Source: Manis javanica
Taxonomy: Eukaryota; Chordata; Mammalia; Pholidota; Manidae
Direction: 5' to 3'
DNA length: 64,000 nucleotides
NCBI RefSeq assembly: GCF_040802235.1
Contig: NC_133167.1
Coordinates: 139,001-203,000, forward strand
Positions 1-13,044 of this stretch are shown one piece after another. Both the position numbers and the translations under genes were made by a program. Below the pieces are notes generated by a model. The model saw nothing but the letters and a program-made list of their open reading frames with translations. It was not told the DNA's origin and did not search any database. The number at the start of each line of letters is the position of its first letter. Positions within the stretch are counted from its first letter, which is position 1.

Positions 1-2663
<2,663 letters not shown>

Positions 2664-2699
2664 CTACAGTCTCCATGGCAACTGGGTTTGCTCAGAGAA

Positions 2700-3150
2700 G
2701 CGAGAAACAGTCCTTTTTTCTTATCCTTCTGAATATTTTTTATTATGCAAGCAGTATGTTTCAATCATAAGAAAAATTAGAAATAGATAAAGAAGAAAAA
2801 ATACAGAATCATAACATCGTCTGTGATCATCAGTGTGGTGCTGACATCCGCGCATTTTTCCATACGTACATGTGTATAAATTTCATATTTATTTTTCACA
2901 AATAGGAAATCATACTAAATCGACATACTGCCTTATGGCCTGCCTTTTCCCGCCCCGAGGATCATGCACCATGCCCCACGGTCTGTTTGCCCACCTCTGT
3001 CCGCGACCTGCATGGTGCCGCACTTGGTCATGGCAACCAACGTTATGAAAAATTTTACTGAACACGTATCATCGCAGATTTTCCCATGGTTTTTATTTTG
3101 TTTGCCAGACATGTGCAACATTTATGTAAAAATACCTAAAACAGAATTCA
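2700..3150. repeat. Ancient interspersed repeat, family not certain
   Basis: An AT-rich block inside GC-rich DNA. Its layout (A-rich stretch, then catcgtctgtgatcatcagt, then ttttccatacgtacatgtgt, then aggaaatcatactaaatcga) matches a common old mammalian repeat in which a run of A-rich sequence is followed by a 'conventional' vector of these blocks. A second copy with the same order of blocks appears at about 61280-61935. I cannot name the family with confidence; an old LINE tail is likely. Confidence 0.4.
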
Positions 3151-3174
3151 CAGCTTCACAAACTACACAGAGAC

Positions 3175-3490
3175 TTAGTTCAGCGCCGGAAGGAAGGCGG
3201 CCGCGGAGCTGTCCCAGCGCCCCTCCCGCGGCCAGCAGGCGCCTGGTGAGCCCCGCCCCCGGGGACGGCACCGCTTCGTTTGGCTGCTCTGAGCACAGTA
3301 AAGGGAATCCTGTACGGCGCGCTTTGCACACACGAGGCTGGTCGCGCCTCCTCGTCTCCTTGTTTGTGAGCTTCAGCCGCAGAGACACGAGTAGTAGCAG
3401 TGTGTCAAGGTGCCATGAGGAGAGTGAAGTGAGGAAAGATCCAGCCAGCGTTCAAGCAAGTGGGGAGGACCGCCGGGACGAGGATGCATA
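3175..3490. promoter_or_regulatory. CpG-rich block upstream of RTP5
   Basis: Dense CpG (for example ggcggccgcggagctg and cccgcccccggggacggc) stands out from the AT-rich repeat just before it. It lies 0.6-0.9 kb upstream of the RTP5 start codon in the gap between the divergent RTP5 and PDCD1 genes, so a promoter-type CpG island is plausible. A 188-codon open frame crosses it (2964-3530, plus) but starts inside the repeat and matches no protein I know. Confidence 0.35.
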
Positions 3491-5905
3491 TGAGAAGCCT
3501 GCGAGACCACCTTTGGGTGACTTTCACTGAGGATGCACCCTTGGGATCAGACCGCTTAGAGGCAGGCTGTCGCACCTCCTACTAATCCCTCAAGCTGCTG
3601 AAGGTGGTGACACCCAGCATGTCCTCTCCACCAGGCAGCAGGCTTGGAGGACTTGACCAGGGAGCTGGCCAGCCAGTACACCAAGGATGCTTGCTTCCCC
3701 ATGTGGCTGTTGACAGGCAGCAGAGTGAAGCCAAAGCCATAACGTGCCTACTCGGTGTAGGGTCCTGGCACCTGCCACAGGAAGCTCAGCTCTGGCAAGT
3801 CCTGAGCCCAGAGCCCAAGTCCGAAATGGCCCCAGAGGCAGCGGGAAACCTAGGAACACCCCTGCTGTTCTGTGCTCATGGGCCACTGGGGACCTCCCTT
3901 CCCCAGGCAGATGCCAGAGCTCATCCACTAGTGGAGGGGCAAGTGTCCAGGTTCTAGAGCCACAGCTTCTGCCAGGATAGGGATGAAGAGTGGTGTCAGG
4001 GGGACCAGGCACCATTTCCACACTATCACCAGTGACAATCACTGTTGGGAAACTTCACTGAGATGGCATCAGGAGGCCATGGGGAAATGGGACCCACATC
4101 AAGCACAGATGAGTGTCATCTATGGACCCTGTAACCACACAGGTGCCCTTGTCAGGAGAAGCCCCACAGACTCCCCAGTAACAAATCAAAGAGAAGCCGG
4201 CTTCCCCAAGTCATAACCCAGAGTGTGGGAACCACACTGGGAGCTTAGAGATGAATGAAAACGGGACTTTGCTGACCAAGTGGACACAGGGCTCTGAGCT
4301 CCCCAGAGGCCACAGACAGACTCTCCACTAGGGCATCCTTGAGGGGTCTTACAGGAACCTAGACCCACCCCCGACCCTAGTTGGGCCTCCAGCTGACCGC
4401 AGGCTGGGTGGAGCCAGAATACTGATGACTAAGGGTCCCGATCAGGCCCCATCACTCTCCAGGACCGTCAGGAGACAGGCGCAGGCTGATCACACTACCG
4501 GCCCCTCCCCACAATCTTCCTCTAAAAACCCCTGCCTGCAAGCCAAGGGCGAGTCCAGGACCTTGAGCATTAGCCACCTGTCCCCCTAGCCTGGCACCAG
4601 GCGGGAACCATCCACTGTCCTCACTATACCCAACGCTGGGGTTGTCTTCCCTGTAGGCCAGGCAGCGGAACCAGGTATATCTGGGTGGGTAAGAGGAGCA
4701 CCCTCTTCGGAAAGGGATTGTCAGTCCGTCACCCACCCCAGCAGGGCAAGGTGCCCCAAAACTCCGCCAGTAAGAGCCCGCCAGCCCCAGCCTCCGGCGT
4801 TGCTCCAGTGGACCCCTCCCCACATCCGCCTCCTCCTCCATGAAGTGAGGGGCCTCTCCGTGGCTGGTTCCACTTGCCTGTGGTTCTACCGGATCAAACA
4901 TTTGAGTCAGACATTTGCTTGCATGTCCCAAATTGAAATTCTCTATTGTTGCCAAATAAACATGTTTTCTCTGGTAAAATCCCTGTCATTTTATTTTTAA
5001 GGCTGCCCTGCCCCACCTGGCGGAGCTGCCCAGCCTCCCTGTGCCCCACGGACCCCCACCCCCTCTCCTCTTGGCTCTTTGACTCACACTCACTGCCTGG
5101 CTCTCATGTTTCTGAGCTTTGGTTTGGAGAGGGTGGCAGGGAAGACGGGGGCAGCCCTCACCACCGGGGGCAGATCTGAAAGCAGACCTTCCCACAGCCC
5201 AGGTTAGCCAGAGGACAGTCTCCCACAGGTGGTGAAGCTCAGACATCTGTCCCCCTGTTGGCCTGGATGTTGCCCTGGCACTGATGCTGTACCAGAGAGG
5301 TGCCAGGACTGGGACAGGATGGCCCAGCAAAGGAGGGGTTGAAGCTGGAGGCCAGGCCAGGGTTGGGGTGTCACAGGGTCCGGCTTGAGGCCAGCTAGCT
5401 GACTGGATGGCTTTTGCTCTATCAACAGGACCCCACCTCTGTGTCTGGGAACAAGAGAGGCTGAGAGGCAGACAGACAAGGAGAGAGAACTGGGCAGAAA
5501 TGGTGGTCATCAGCATGTGCGGTGCTGTGCTCACCCCAGACCTCAAAGAGGGAGTGCTGCTCCAGGAACATGGGTCACCTCCCTGGCCCTGGGCTCTGGG
5601 GGCATGTGGTCCACGTGTGTATCCCTGGGCTGCAGGCAGCTGGGGTGGCATCTCTGGATGGTGGCAGCCCCAGTCTGTCTGATCCTGTACCTAACACCCC
5701 TCCCTTCCAGCTGCTTGTCCCTGGCACACAGCCCAGCTGTGGTCAGTCAAGGAGCCAACCCCCTCCGCCAAGCCTGGGGGTGGGCACCCACTGGCAGCCA
5801 CAACAGGAGCCACAGAGGCTGACAGGGGGAAGAAGAGCCGGATGAGGGATGCCAGGGCCCGTGTGGCAAGGGAAGGCCGGTAGTCCCATGAGCAGCTCAC
5901 TTTAG
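3491..5905. other. Intergenic DNA between RTP5 and PDCD1
   Basis: No gene is recognised. It contains one arm of an inverted repeat (4152-4703) followed by sequence ending in an AATAAA (4955-4960) and a short T/A-rich tail near 5000, which looks like the end of an inserted element. The stretch 3540-4150 has no long open frame that I can assign. Confidence 0.5.
4152..4703 (+). repeat. Left arm of a 0.55-kb inverted repeat
   Basis: This segment is present again, inverted and diverged, at 9328-9866. Shared landmarks include agaagccggcttcccc, cactgggagcttagagatga, ctctccactagggcatcctt and ggtaagaggagcaccc. Similarity stops sharply at both ends. On this arm the sequence continues to an AATAAA at 4955-4960, which suggests a repeat with its own poly(A) signal, perhaps an LTR. 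I cannot name the family. Confidence 0.75.
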
Positions 5906-6559
5906 GAGTTTTTCACCACATAACAATTGGCCATAAGACAATTTTTCCGTAAAAGGTAAAAAAATAACTGGTTGGCAGCTTGGTTTGACAGTCTGGTTTC
6001 ATCAACTGGTAGTCGGTTCAGCTTCATTTCTGCATCGATGCAGGACTAGCATTTGTATATGTCATAAATCTCAGCCCCTAAAGGCCTGTACAGCATGTAG
6101 TGCTCAGCCTGCATTTCCCATAGAGGTCTCGGCACAGGTCTGAGGACAGGTAACAGTACACCTGTGTGGACAGCTCTCCCGCCGTGGAGCTCAGGTGCAA
6201 AGGCACCTTGCCTCCCGGGATTGGGAAACGGATGTCTCTCTTAATGAAGGAAGGAACTTGAGCGTGAATGACAGCACAATGGGATCAAGGAGATGAACCC
6301 AGAGCAGAAGAAGGTGTCAGAAGACCATCCTCCGGTACAAGCATAAAACGCCGTCGGCCACTTGCGCATTGCCATGAGTCCACACACGTTTTAAATGAGC
6401 TCGGGTGTTTCACATTTTGCAATAAAGTCTTTTTAATTTTGCATTCATTGTCCATGTTTCATCATGTACTTCTTAGCGAATGTCCCTTTTATTTTCTGTG
6501 ATTTTATGTCTCATGGCAAAATTGCCTCCCAGCCAATCTGTTACGTGATGAAAATACTC
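5906..6559. mobile_element. Candidate non-autonomous DNA transposon with imperfect terminal inverted repeats
   Basis: The left end reads gagtttttcaccacataaca followed by attggc. The reverse complement of the right end reads gagtattttcatcacgtaac followed by agattggc. The two ends align over about 45 bases with roughly three quarters identity and a few one-base gaps, giving a 654-bp unit. No clear target-site duplication is visible in the flanks. No transposase frame is recognised inside. A DNA transposon or MITE-like element is the simplest reading; a chance or foldback repeat cannot be excluded. Confidence 0.45.
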
Positions 6560-7189
6560 GCAACAAAGATGCTCCGGCAAACACGGAGAACTGAGAGCCT
6601 GTTGGTGGTGTACTCATGGAAGAGATGGGCAGGCATATGGGGCCATGGCTCCCCTGGTTGCCCACCCCCCACCAGGACCCCTTCCCAAAGCAGGAGAGGG
6701 TGTAGAATAGATGCTGCAGCATGTTCTCCAGGTTCCCACACAAAATCTTGTGTCTTGGGCAAGATTTTGAGACTCGGTGTGCCTCGGTTTCCCGGACTGT
6801 AACAGGTGGCCCCACACGGCGCAGAGCCCTCCGTGTGGCCGATGCTGCGTGCAGGGTGCCCCTCCTGCTGTGCCCCAGGCTCAGCAGTCCCACTGCAGCC
6901 AATCTTCCATTCTGGGATGCATCTCCTTCCGCTCCCAATTCATTCCCTGTATCTATTATTTCTGTCTTTCCTTGGCCATCCCATCCCCCACCTTGCTTAT
7001 GTACATGTTTTTCTTGCATTGTATGAGCTACGCAAATCCAGTAGTTTGTGACCCCATCCTAGTGAGCGAGAGTAGGTCAGAGTAGCAGTTTTAAATGGGC
7101 CAGACTTGAGTCCGGGGCAAATGAGTCTGGGGTAAAGCCATCACTGAGAGCTTTGGAGCCCCAGTCAGTCACCTCGTCTCCTTGAGCAG
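6560..7189. other. Non-coding DNA upstream of PDCD1
   Basis: No exon, RNA gene or clear repeat is recognised. Open frames here overlap on both strands and have no protein likeness. Confidence 0.5.
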
Positions 7190-7690
7190 AACTTACCTGG
7201 CTGGGGTTGCCGTAACAAGTACTACGGGCATCAGAAGTGCCTTGCCTGGCAGTTCTGGAGGCTGGAAGTCCAATGTCGGGGTGTAGGTAGGGTCAGTCCC
7301 TTCCAGACATCAGGGAGCATCTGCTCCAGGCAGCTCCCAGCCTCTGGGGACAGCTGGTCATCTTGGTGCTCCTTGGCTGGTAGACACATCACCCGGCCTC
7401 TGCCCCCATTTCCCAAGGCCTTCTCCCTGAGCGCAATTCTGACCTCCAGACTCATCTTAACCAGTTACTGCTGCAAGGACCCCCTTTCCAGATATGGTCA
7501 CCTTCTGTGGTGCCGGGCTCAGCACTGCAGCATGTGTCTTTGGGGGCTCAGCCCAGAGCACGACTCACATCTGCAAATTCTGGGGCCTCAGTGCCCGCTG
7601 CAGCCCTAGTTGCAAATTTCTCCTTATGCTCCAGATGTTCTCTGGGGACCGCAGCTTTAACACAGTCTCGCGGTTGAGATGCTCTGGTGC
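7190..7690. mobile_element. Old MaLR (MLT1-type) LTR fossil, diverged
   Basis: Diagnostic blocks in order: ggggttgccgtaacaagtac, agttctggaggctggaagtc, catcttggtgctccttggct and gcaaggacccccttt. These match the common mammalian MaLR LTR consensus as I remember it. The same family lies in the opposite orientation at 61945-62310. It is a broken, solitary LTR; the MLT1 group predates or accompanies the placental radiation. Confidence 0.55.
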
Positions 7691-7889
7691 CCCAATCCAG
7701 CCCTCTGGCTGGACCATCTTTCCCTGATGGGAGCCAAGTAAGTTACCCCCTGCTTTGTTGGAATGTCATCGTCCCCAGCTTCCTCGGACCTAGAGCAGCA
7801 GCCCCCTCTGTCTTTGCCCACAACTTGGCATTGTATTTTTAATCAAATCTCAATTTTATTTTAGATATGGAAAGCCTTAGAATTAGAAA

Positions 7890-8625
7890 TTTTTTGAGGT
7901 ATAAAAATTATATAAGCATTATATTAGTGTCAGCTATACAATGTAATGATTCAGTATTTGTATATATTGCAAATGATCACCCCACAAGTCCAGTTAACAT
8001 GTCACCACACATAATCACAATGTTTTTGTTGTAATAAAAACTTTCAAGATTCCACAGTATGATTATTTATACATATTATTGGCTATACATATACATTATT
8101 AGCACATACATCCCCAGGACTTACTCATTCTGTAACTGGAAGCTTTAACTTTTGACTCCCTTTCCCATTTCACTCCTGTGTCCCCCACCAATCTATTCTT
8201 TGTGTCCATTTTTTTTAGATTCCACATGTCAATGAGATATGGTATTTGTCTCTGACTTATTTCACTGAGCAAAAAGCCCTCTAGGTCCATCCATATTGTT
8301 ACAAATGGCAAGAATTCATTCTTTCTCATGACTAAGTAACATTCCATTGTGTATATGTACCACATATTTATCCATTCGTCTACCTATGGACACTTTGGTT
8401 GCTTCCACATTTTTGGCTTGTAAATAATGCAGCAATAAGATAAACATAGGGGTGTATATATCTTTTCGAATCAGACATGTGGTTCGCAAATGTCTTCTCC
8501 CACTCTGCAGGCTGCCTTTTCACTCTGTTGGGGTCCTTACTGTGCAGAAGCTTTTTAGTTTGATGTCATCCCACTTGTTGATTTTTGCTTTTGTTGCTTG
8601 CCCTGGATACTTGGAGTGTCCAGAC
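7890..8625 (-). mobile_element. L1 LINE 3' end, minus strand
   Basis: The plus strand shows the antisense of a classic L1 tail: tatttgtatatattgcaaat, agttaacatgtcaccacaca, ggtccatccatattgttaca, taacattccattgtgtatat and gtgcagaagctttttagttt. The minus-strand frame 8365-8099 reads NEFLPFVTIWMDLEGFLLSE, the typical L1 ORF2 end. It is truncated, with some internal sequence missing. Confidence 0.85.
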
Positions 8626-11600
8626 CAGGGGTGCAGACCACCACCTGGGTATGTCTGATGTGAGTTCGTGGGAGATCATGTTTGTCCTTCTTGGGTACCC
8701 CATCGGGGACCCCACGATGGACACACTCCCTCTGTGCCCACAGTGAAGGAGGTGAAGGTGCCCCTTTTGCTGTGATGAAGAGACCCACGGGGGCGGCTGG
8801 GGCCTGACAGTACTCCAGCAGTGCTTTCAGCTGCACAGATGGGTCTCATCTAAATCAGGTGTTAGGCGGTGGCTGTGAATGTGTTGCTGGTGAGGCCGCC
8901 TCAGAGCAGGGCCTCTCTGGGAGCCAGGTCAGTGCTGCCTCCTACTTACAGCCTGTCCACGTGGGCTCTGCCCTGAGGGTCTCCCCACCTGCCCTACCGA
9001 GGCACAGCTCCCTCTTCCTAACCATGCCCAAACACAAAAGAGGCCTGGGGCCCCTCACTGACACCCCATTATCAAGTATAAAGTAAAAAGACAACATGTA
9101 AAATTTTAATTAGATGAAAAATATAAGAAAAGATGCATAGACGTTCATACTATGGGGATAAAGCAAATCCCAGTCCACCAACCTTAAAAGGAAGGCCTGT
9201 CTTCAGCCCCACGCAGGGAATTGCTGGGCTGACTGAAGGTTAGGTGCACCTGAGGCACCCATTGCAGGCTCCCAGGTCCCAGCAAGATCCCGGGAAGCAG
9301 AGAGGCCGCCCAGCCCCATCCCAGCTGGGTGCTCCTCTTACCCACCCGGACGAGCTGGGTCTGCTGCCCGGCCTGCAGCAAAGCCAACCCCAGCGTCGGG
9401 GTGTAGTTAGGACACTGGGCAATTCCTGCTGGGCACCAAGTTAGAGGACAGGTGGCTAATGCCCAAGGTCCCAGACTCGCCCTTGGCTCGCAGGCAGGGG
9501 TTTTTAGAGGAAGATTGTGGGGAGGGGCCGGTAGTGTGATCAGCCTGCGCCTGTCTCCTGACGGTCCTGGAGAGTGATGGGGGCTGATCGGGACCCTTAG
9601 TCATCAGTCTTCTGGCTCCACCCAGCCTGGGGTCAGCTGGAGGCCCAACCAGGGTTGGGGGTGTTTCTAGGTTCCTGTAAGACCCCTCAAAGATGCCCTA
9701 GTGGAGAGTCTGTCTATGGCCTCTGGGGAGCTCAGAGCCCTGTGTCCATTTGGTCAGCAAAGTCCTGTTTTCATTCATCTCTAAGCTCCCAGTGTGGTTC
9801 CCGCACTCTGGGTTGTGACTGGGGGAAGCCGGCTTCTCTTTGATCTGTTACTCGGGCTTCTCCTGAAGGCTACATTCCCCCGTGGTGTTCCCGGGCCCCC
9901 ATTCTCAGGGCCCATCTTTCTCCATCTGAGCAGGCCCTGAGCGTCAGCAGGGGTCCTCCCTGTGGCCCTGCACCCTGGCCAGGCCACCCAGAGCCCCTGA
10001 CGTAGCAGTGAGGTGTCCTGTGGTTCATTCAGCTCTGGAGCAGCCACAAGGTGACAGGCCTGCCCCCACCCACACCACTCCAGAAGCACCACCTTACCTG
10101 TGTCGGGCCACCTCCACAGCTGCTGTGTCCACCCCCTGCCCTCGAGCATGCTTCAGCAGGGCGGGTGGATATACAAGTGTGCTGTGGAGAGGGGCCCGAG
10201 GGGCAGCAGGAACCTGAAGGGCCACCAGGAGGATCTGGAGTCTTGGGCCTGAGCAGGATGAGCAGCCACTATACAGAGACCCAGGCAGATGGGCCAGGCC
10301 AGGGCAGGGAGACCTGTGGGTGGGCCAGACGCAGGCAGCCCAGGACCCCACAAAGTTCAGACCCCGTGGGAGGCACCACAGTGAGCTGAAGAGAAGACAG
10401 TGACTCAAATGGTCACGAATTCAGGTCACAGGTGGGGCAGATGAGGGCCCAAACCGAAGAAAAGTGGGGCAGCCCCATCCACACAGGGCGATGATGGCTC
10501 CCAGGGCCCAGCAGCACATGTCCACACAGGGGCTTCCTGAAGGGAGGCCTGCAGAGGGGCTGTGCAGGAAGGTGGCTTCTGTGCACATACTGTTCTCCCC
10601 CAGGGTAGCTTCTCAGGTCACCCTGACCATGAGAGGCGGGTGGCTCCATCCAGACCTGGGATTCCTGGGGGTATCTGAGAAGAGGACCTGGGCTTCTGGT
10701 CCCAGACTCGGGCATGCCGCAGGAGGGAGGCGGGAAGGCGGTGGGGCAGGCAGGCCGTCCTCAGAGTCAGGGTGGGCCCCACAGGTCCCACTGGCTTAGT
10801 GCTGGAGCGCCCCACCATGACACCTTCTGCCTGATCTCTGTGGAATCACACTATGTGCTTCTTGAATAAATGTATAAAGAAGATGCGCATTAAAACTGCC
10901 AAGGGAAGCTCCTGGCATGATGTGCTGGTTGTGGAAGGTTTGGACACAATTAGGAATAAGAAAAGACCACTGCTGTTTGTGTCACCCTGGGAGAGCCAGA
11001 GGAGTGGGCAGATTCCCAGGCTCCAGGGGCCTGTAGCTTTGATGAGAAAGGGGCTCCACCTCCCCTGGGCAACCCCATCCAAGCCTGGCCCCCTTCCAGG
11101 CCTCCTTGGCCTCCCCAATGCCCTCTGCCCCCCAACTGGTGGGATGAGCCTTCCACAGAGATGTGTGGACCACCCAGCCTGCACAGAGCACCCCTTCCAC
11201 AGGGGGCAGGGCACCCCAGCCTGGGAGGTCTCCTGGCCCCAGCTCATGGGTGGTGCCCACCCTTATATCTGGCACATGATGCAATCTAAGGGAACAGCAC
11301 CTACAGTCACCAGACTGGCCATGTGCCAGCCCCTCAGCCTATCAAAGGCTGGGAAAGGTGCCAGAGGAGGGGCAACAGTGGCCAGTCCAGGCAGACTGGG
11401 CCCCGGTCTCCCCAAGCCCCGGTGTAAGCCAGGTGGTCCCCACTGCAAGGACCATCCTGTGATTCCCCCTTGTGCCCAGTGCCAGGTGGCCCAGGAGGGA
11501 GGCCTGCCGGTCACATGTGCCCTGGCGTGGCTCACTTGGATGGGCCCTGCCTGGCACCAGCTGCAGTGCCCTGGGTCCCTGCACCATCTCCTCCTCCTCA

Positions 11601-12289
11601 GTGAGTAGGCCACTGCAGACAACCTCAGGCCATTCCTTCCCTGGATGCAAAGGGACCCCTTGCCAAGTCTGTGCCATCACATGTGAGGAAGCCTGCCCAG
11701 CACACATCGCTCAGGGCAGAACCCAGTAGAACCCTGAGTGCACAGCCAGGAAGAGCAGAAAGGAAGGGTGGCAGTTAACAGCTCAGGTGAACAGGGTGAA
11801 GCAGCAGCCACCCCATCATCCCAGGACTGGAATTGCAGTTGGCACAGTGACTGTGGAGCCCAGTGGCATGGGACGTGTTAGGTGGCCTCACTGGGCCACA
11901 CTTCAGGTCTGGGTGTTTGTTCCTGATGGGCCCTCCCCACAGCAGGGAAGCCAAGGCCGAGGCCCAGAGCAGCATGGCAGAGGGCTGAGCACGGGTCCCA
12001 GGTGCGGGCTCATGTAGGGGGCCAATGGGAGCAGCTACAGACCCAGGGTTGGGTCCAGACAGAGAAGCTTCCTCTTCTGAGCCTCAGTTTCCCCAGTTAT
12101 AAATCGGGGATCTTGGACCAGCCTGCCACGGCGAGCTGACCACACAGGGGCAGACCTGGCAGGTATGGGCTCAGCTATGGCTCCTTCCCCGGACCCTGGG
12201 AGCTTCTGACCTGCCCATATAGCCATTATAGTCAACCTTGATTCCATGTAGATGCGTCACCTGGGCCGCCATGGGAAGGCCTTCCTCTG
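8626..12289. other. Upstream or intron 1 DNA of PDCD1
   Basis: No coding exon is recognised. The region should hold PDCD1 intron 1, and perhaps its promoter and leader exon, if the layout is as in human, where intron 1 is several kilobases long. The second arm of the inverted repeat is at 9328-9866 and an AT-rich unassigned stretch at 9065-9180. Open frames of 100-250 codons around 10850-11620 are on both strands at once and look like GC-rich chance frames. Confidence 0.5.
9328..9866 (-). repeat. Right arm of the 0.55-kb inverted repeat
   Basis: This is the reverse complement of 4152-4703, diverged by point changes and a few gaps. The best-conserved part gives matching short peptides in the two arms, such as SSLSSQCGS followed by GKPASL on opposite strands. 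Sequence beyond 9328 to the left differs from that beyond the other arm. Confidence 0.75.
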
Positions 12290-12557
12290 CATGCCAGCAA
12301 GCCGAGTGTGAGTGTGCAAGGGCATGTACACTCATGCATTCATGTGTGGATGTGAGCATGCCAGCAAGCCGAGTGTGAGTGTGCAAGGGCATGCACACTC
12401 ATGCATTCATGTGTGGATGTGAGCATGCCAGCAAGCCGAGTGTGAGTGTGCAAGGGCATGCACACTCATGCATTCATGTGTGGATGTGAGCATGCCAGCA
12501 AGCTGAGTATGAGCGTGTAGGGGTGTGCACATTCATGCATTCGTGTGTGAGCATGGC
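12290..12557. repeat. 67-bp minisatellite, four copies
   Basis: The motif start catgccagcaagc occurs at 12290, 12357, 12424 and 12491, an exact 67-base spacing. The first three copies are nearly identical; the fourth has several changes and fades into TG-rich sequence. It lies about 0.5 kb before PDCD1 exon 2, within what should be intron 1. Confidence 0.93.
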
Positions 12558-13044
12558 TGTGGTGGGAGTGAGAGTGTGGCTGTCCATGCAGGGGATGAGA
12601 GCTTACATTGTACATGTGGGCATAGCATGAGTGCATGTGTCAGTGAGGCTCTTGCTGGAAAGGGCTGCCAGCCCCTGAGAGGTGGCTACAGGTCTTTGTT
12701 TTGGGGGCCAGCTTGGTTGGGCCTCTTTTTCCATTCAGGGGCAATGCCCCAGCCCGTCTCTGTGAACTCCAGTCCCCAGAGTCCCTGCAGGAGACACGGG
12801 GGCCCCTCACTGCCCATGTCGGTGGTGCCTGCACCATAGTCCCAGTTCTAAGCTTGTCTTGAGATGGGGGCCAAGTCTAGAGGAGTTGCAGGGCTCTGTG
12901 GTGATGCACTGCCAAGGGGATTCCAGCAAGGACAGAGCCTTCCAGAATCTTCCTGCGAGAGTGCAGGAGGGAAAGTGGGAGGGGAGGGCCTGGTGGTCTG
13001 TGACACACCTCTCCTCACAGCCACTGGTTCTCCCCACCTCTCAG

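Noticed and set aside
2964-3530. 188-codon open frame across the CpG-rich block
   Set aside because: It starts inside an ancient repeat and matches no known protein; high GC lowers stop frequency.
3590-4042. Possible retroviral coding remnant beside the left inverted-repeat arm
   Set aside because: Short peptides in this stretch did not match any retroviral gene I know, so there is no support beyond its position next to a repeat.
5555-5650. Possible PDCD1 exon 1 (tgctgctccagg followed by ATGGG)
   Set aside because: The context before the ATG resembles the human leader exon, but the translation (MGHLPGPGLWGHVVHVC...) has no conserved leader residues and no fitting donor, so I do not call it.
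10853-11608. 251-codon plus-strand open frame upstream of PDCD1 exon 2
   Set aside because: Equally long frames occur on the opposite strand; no domain, leader or splice evidence.
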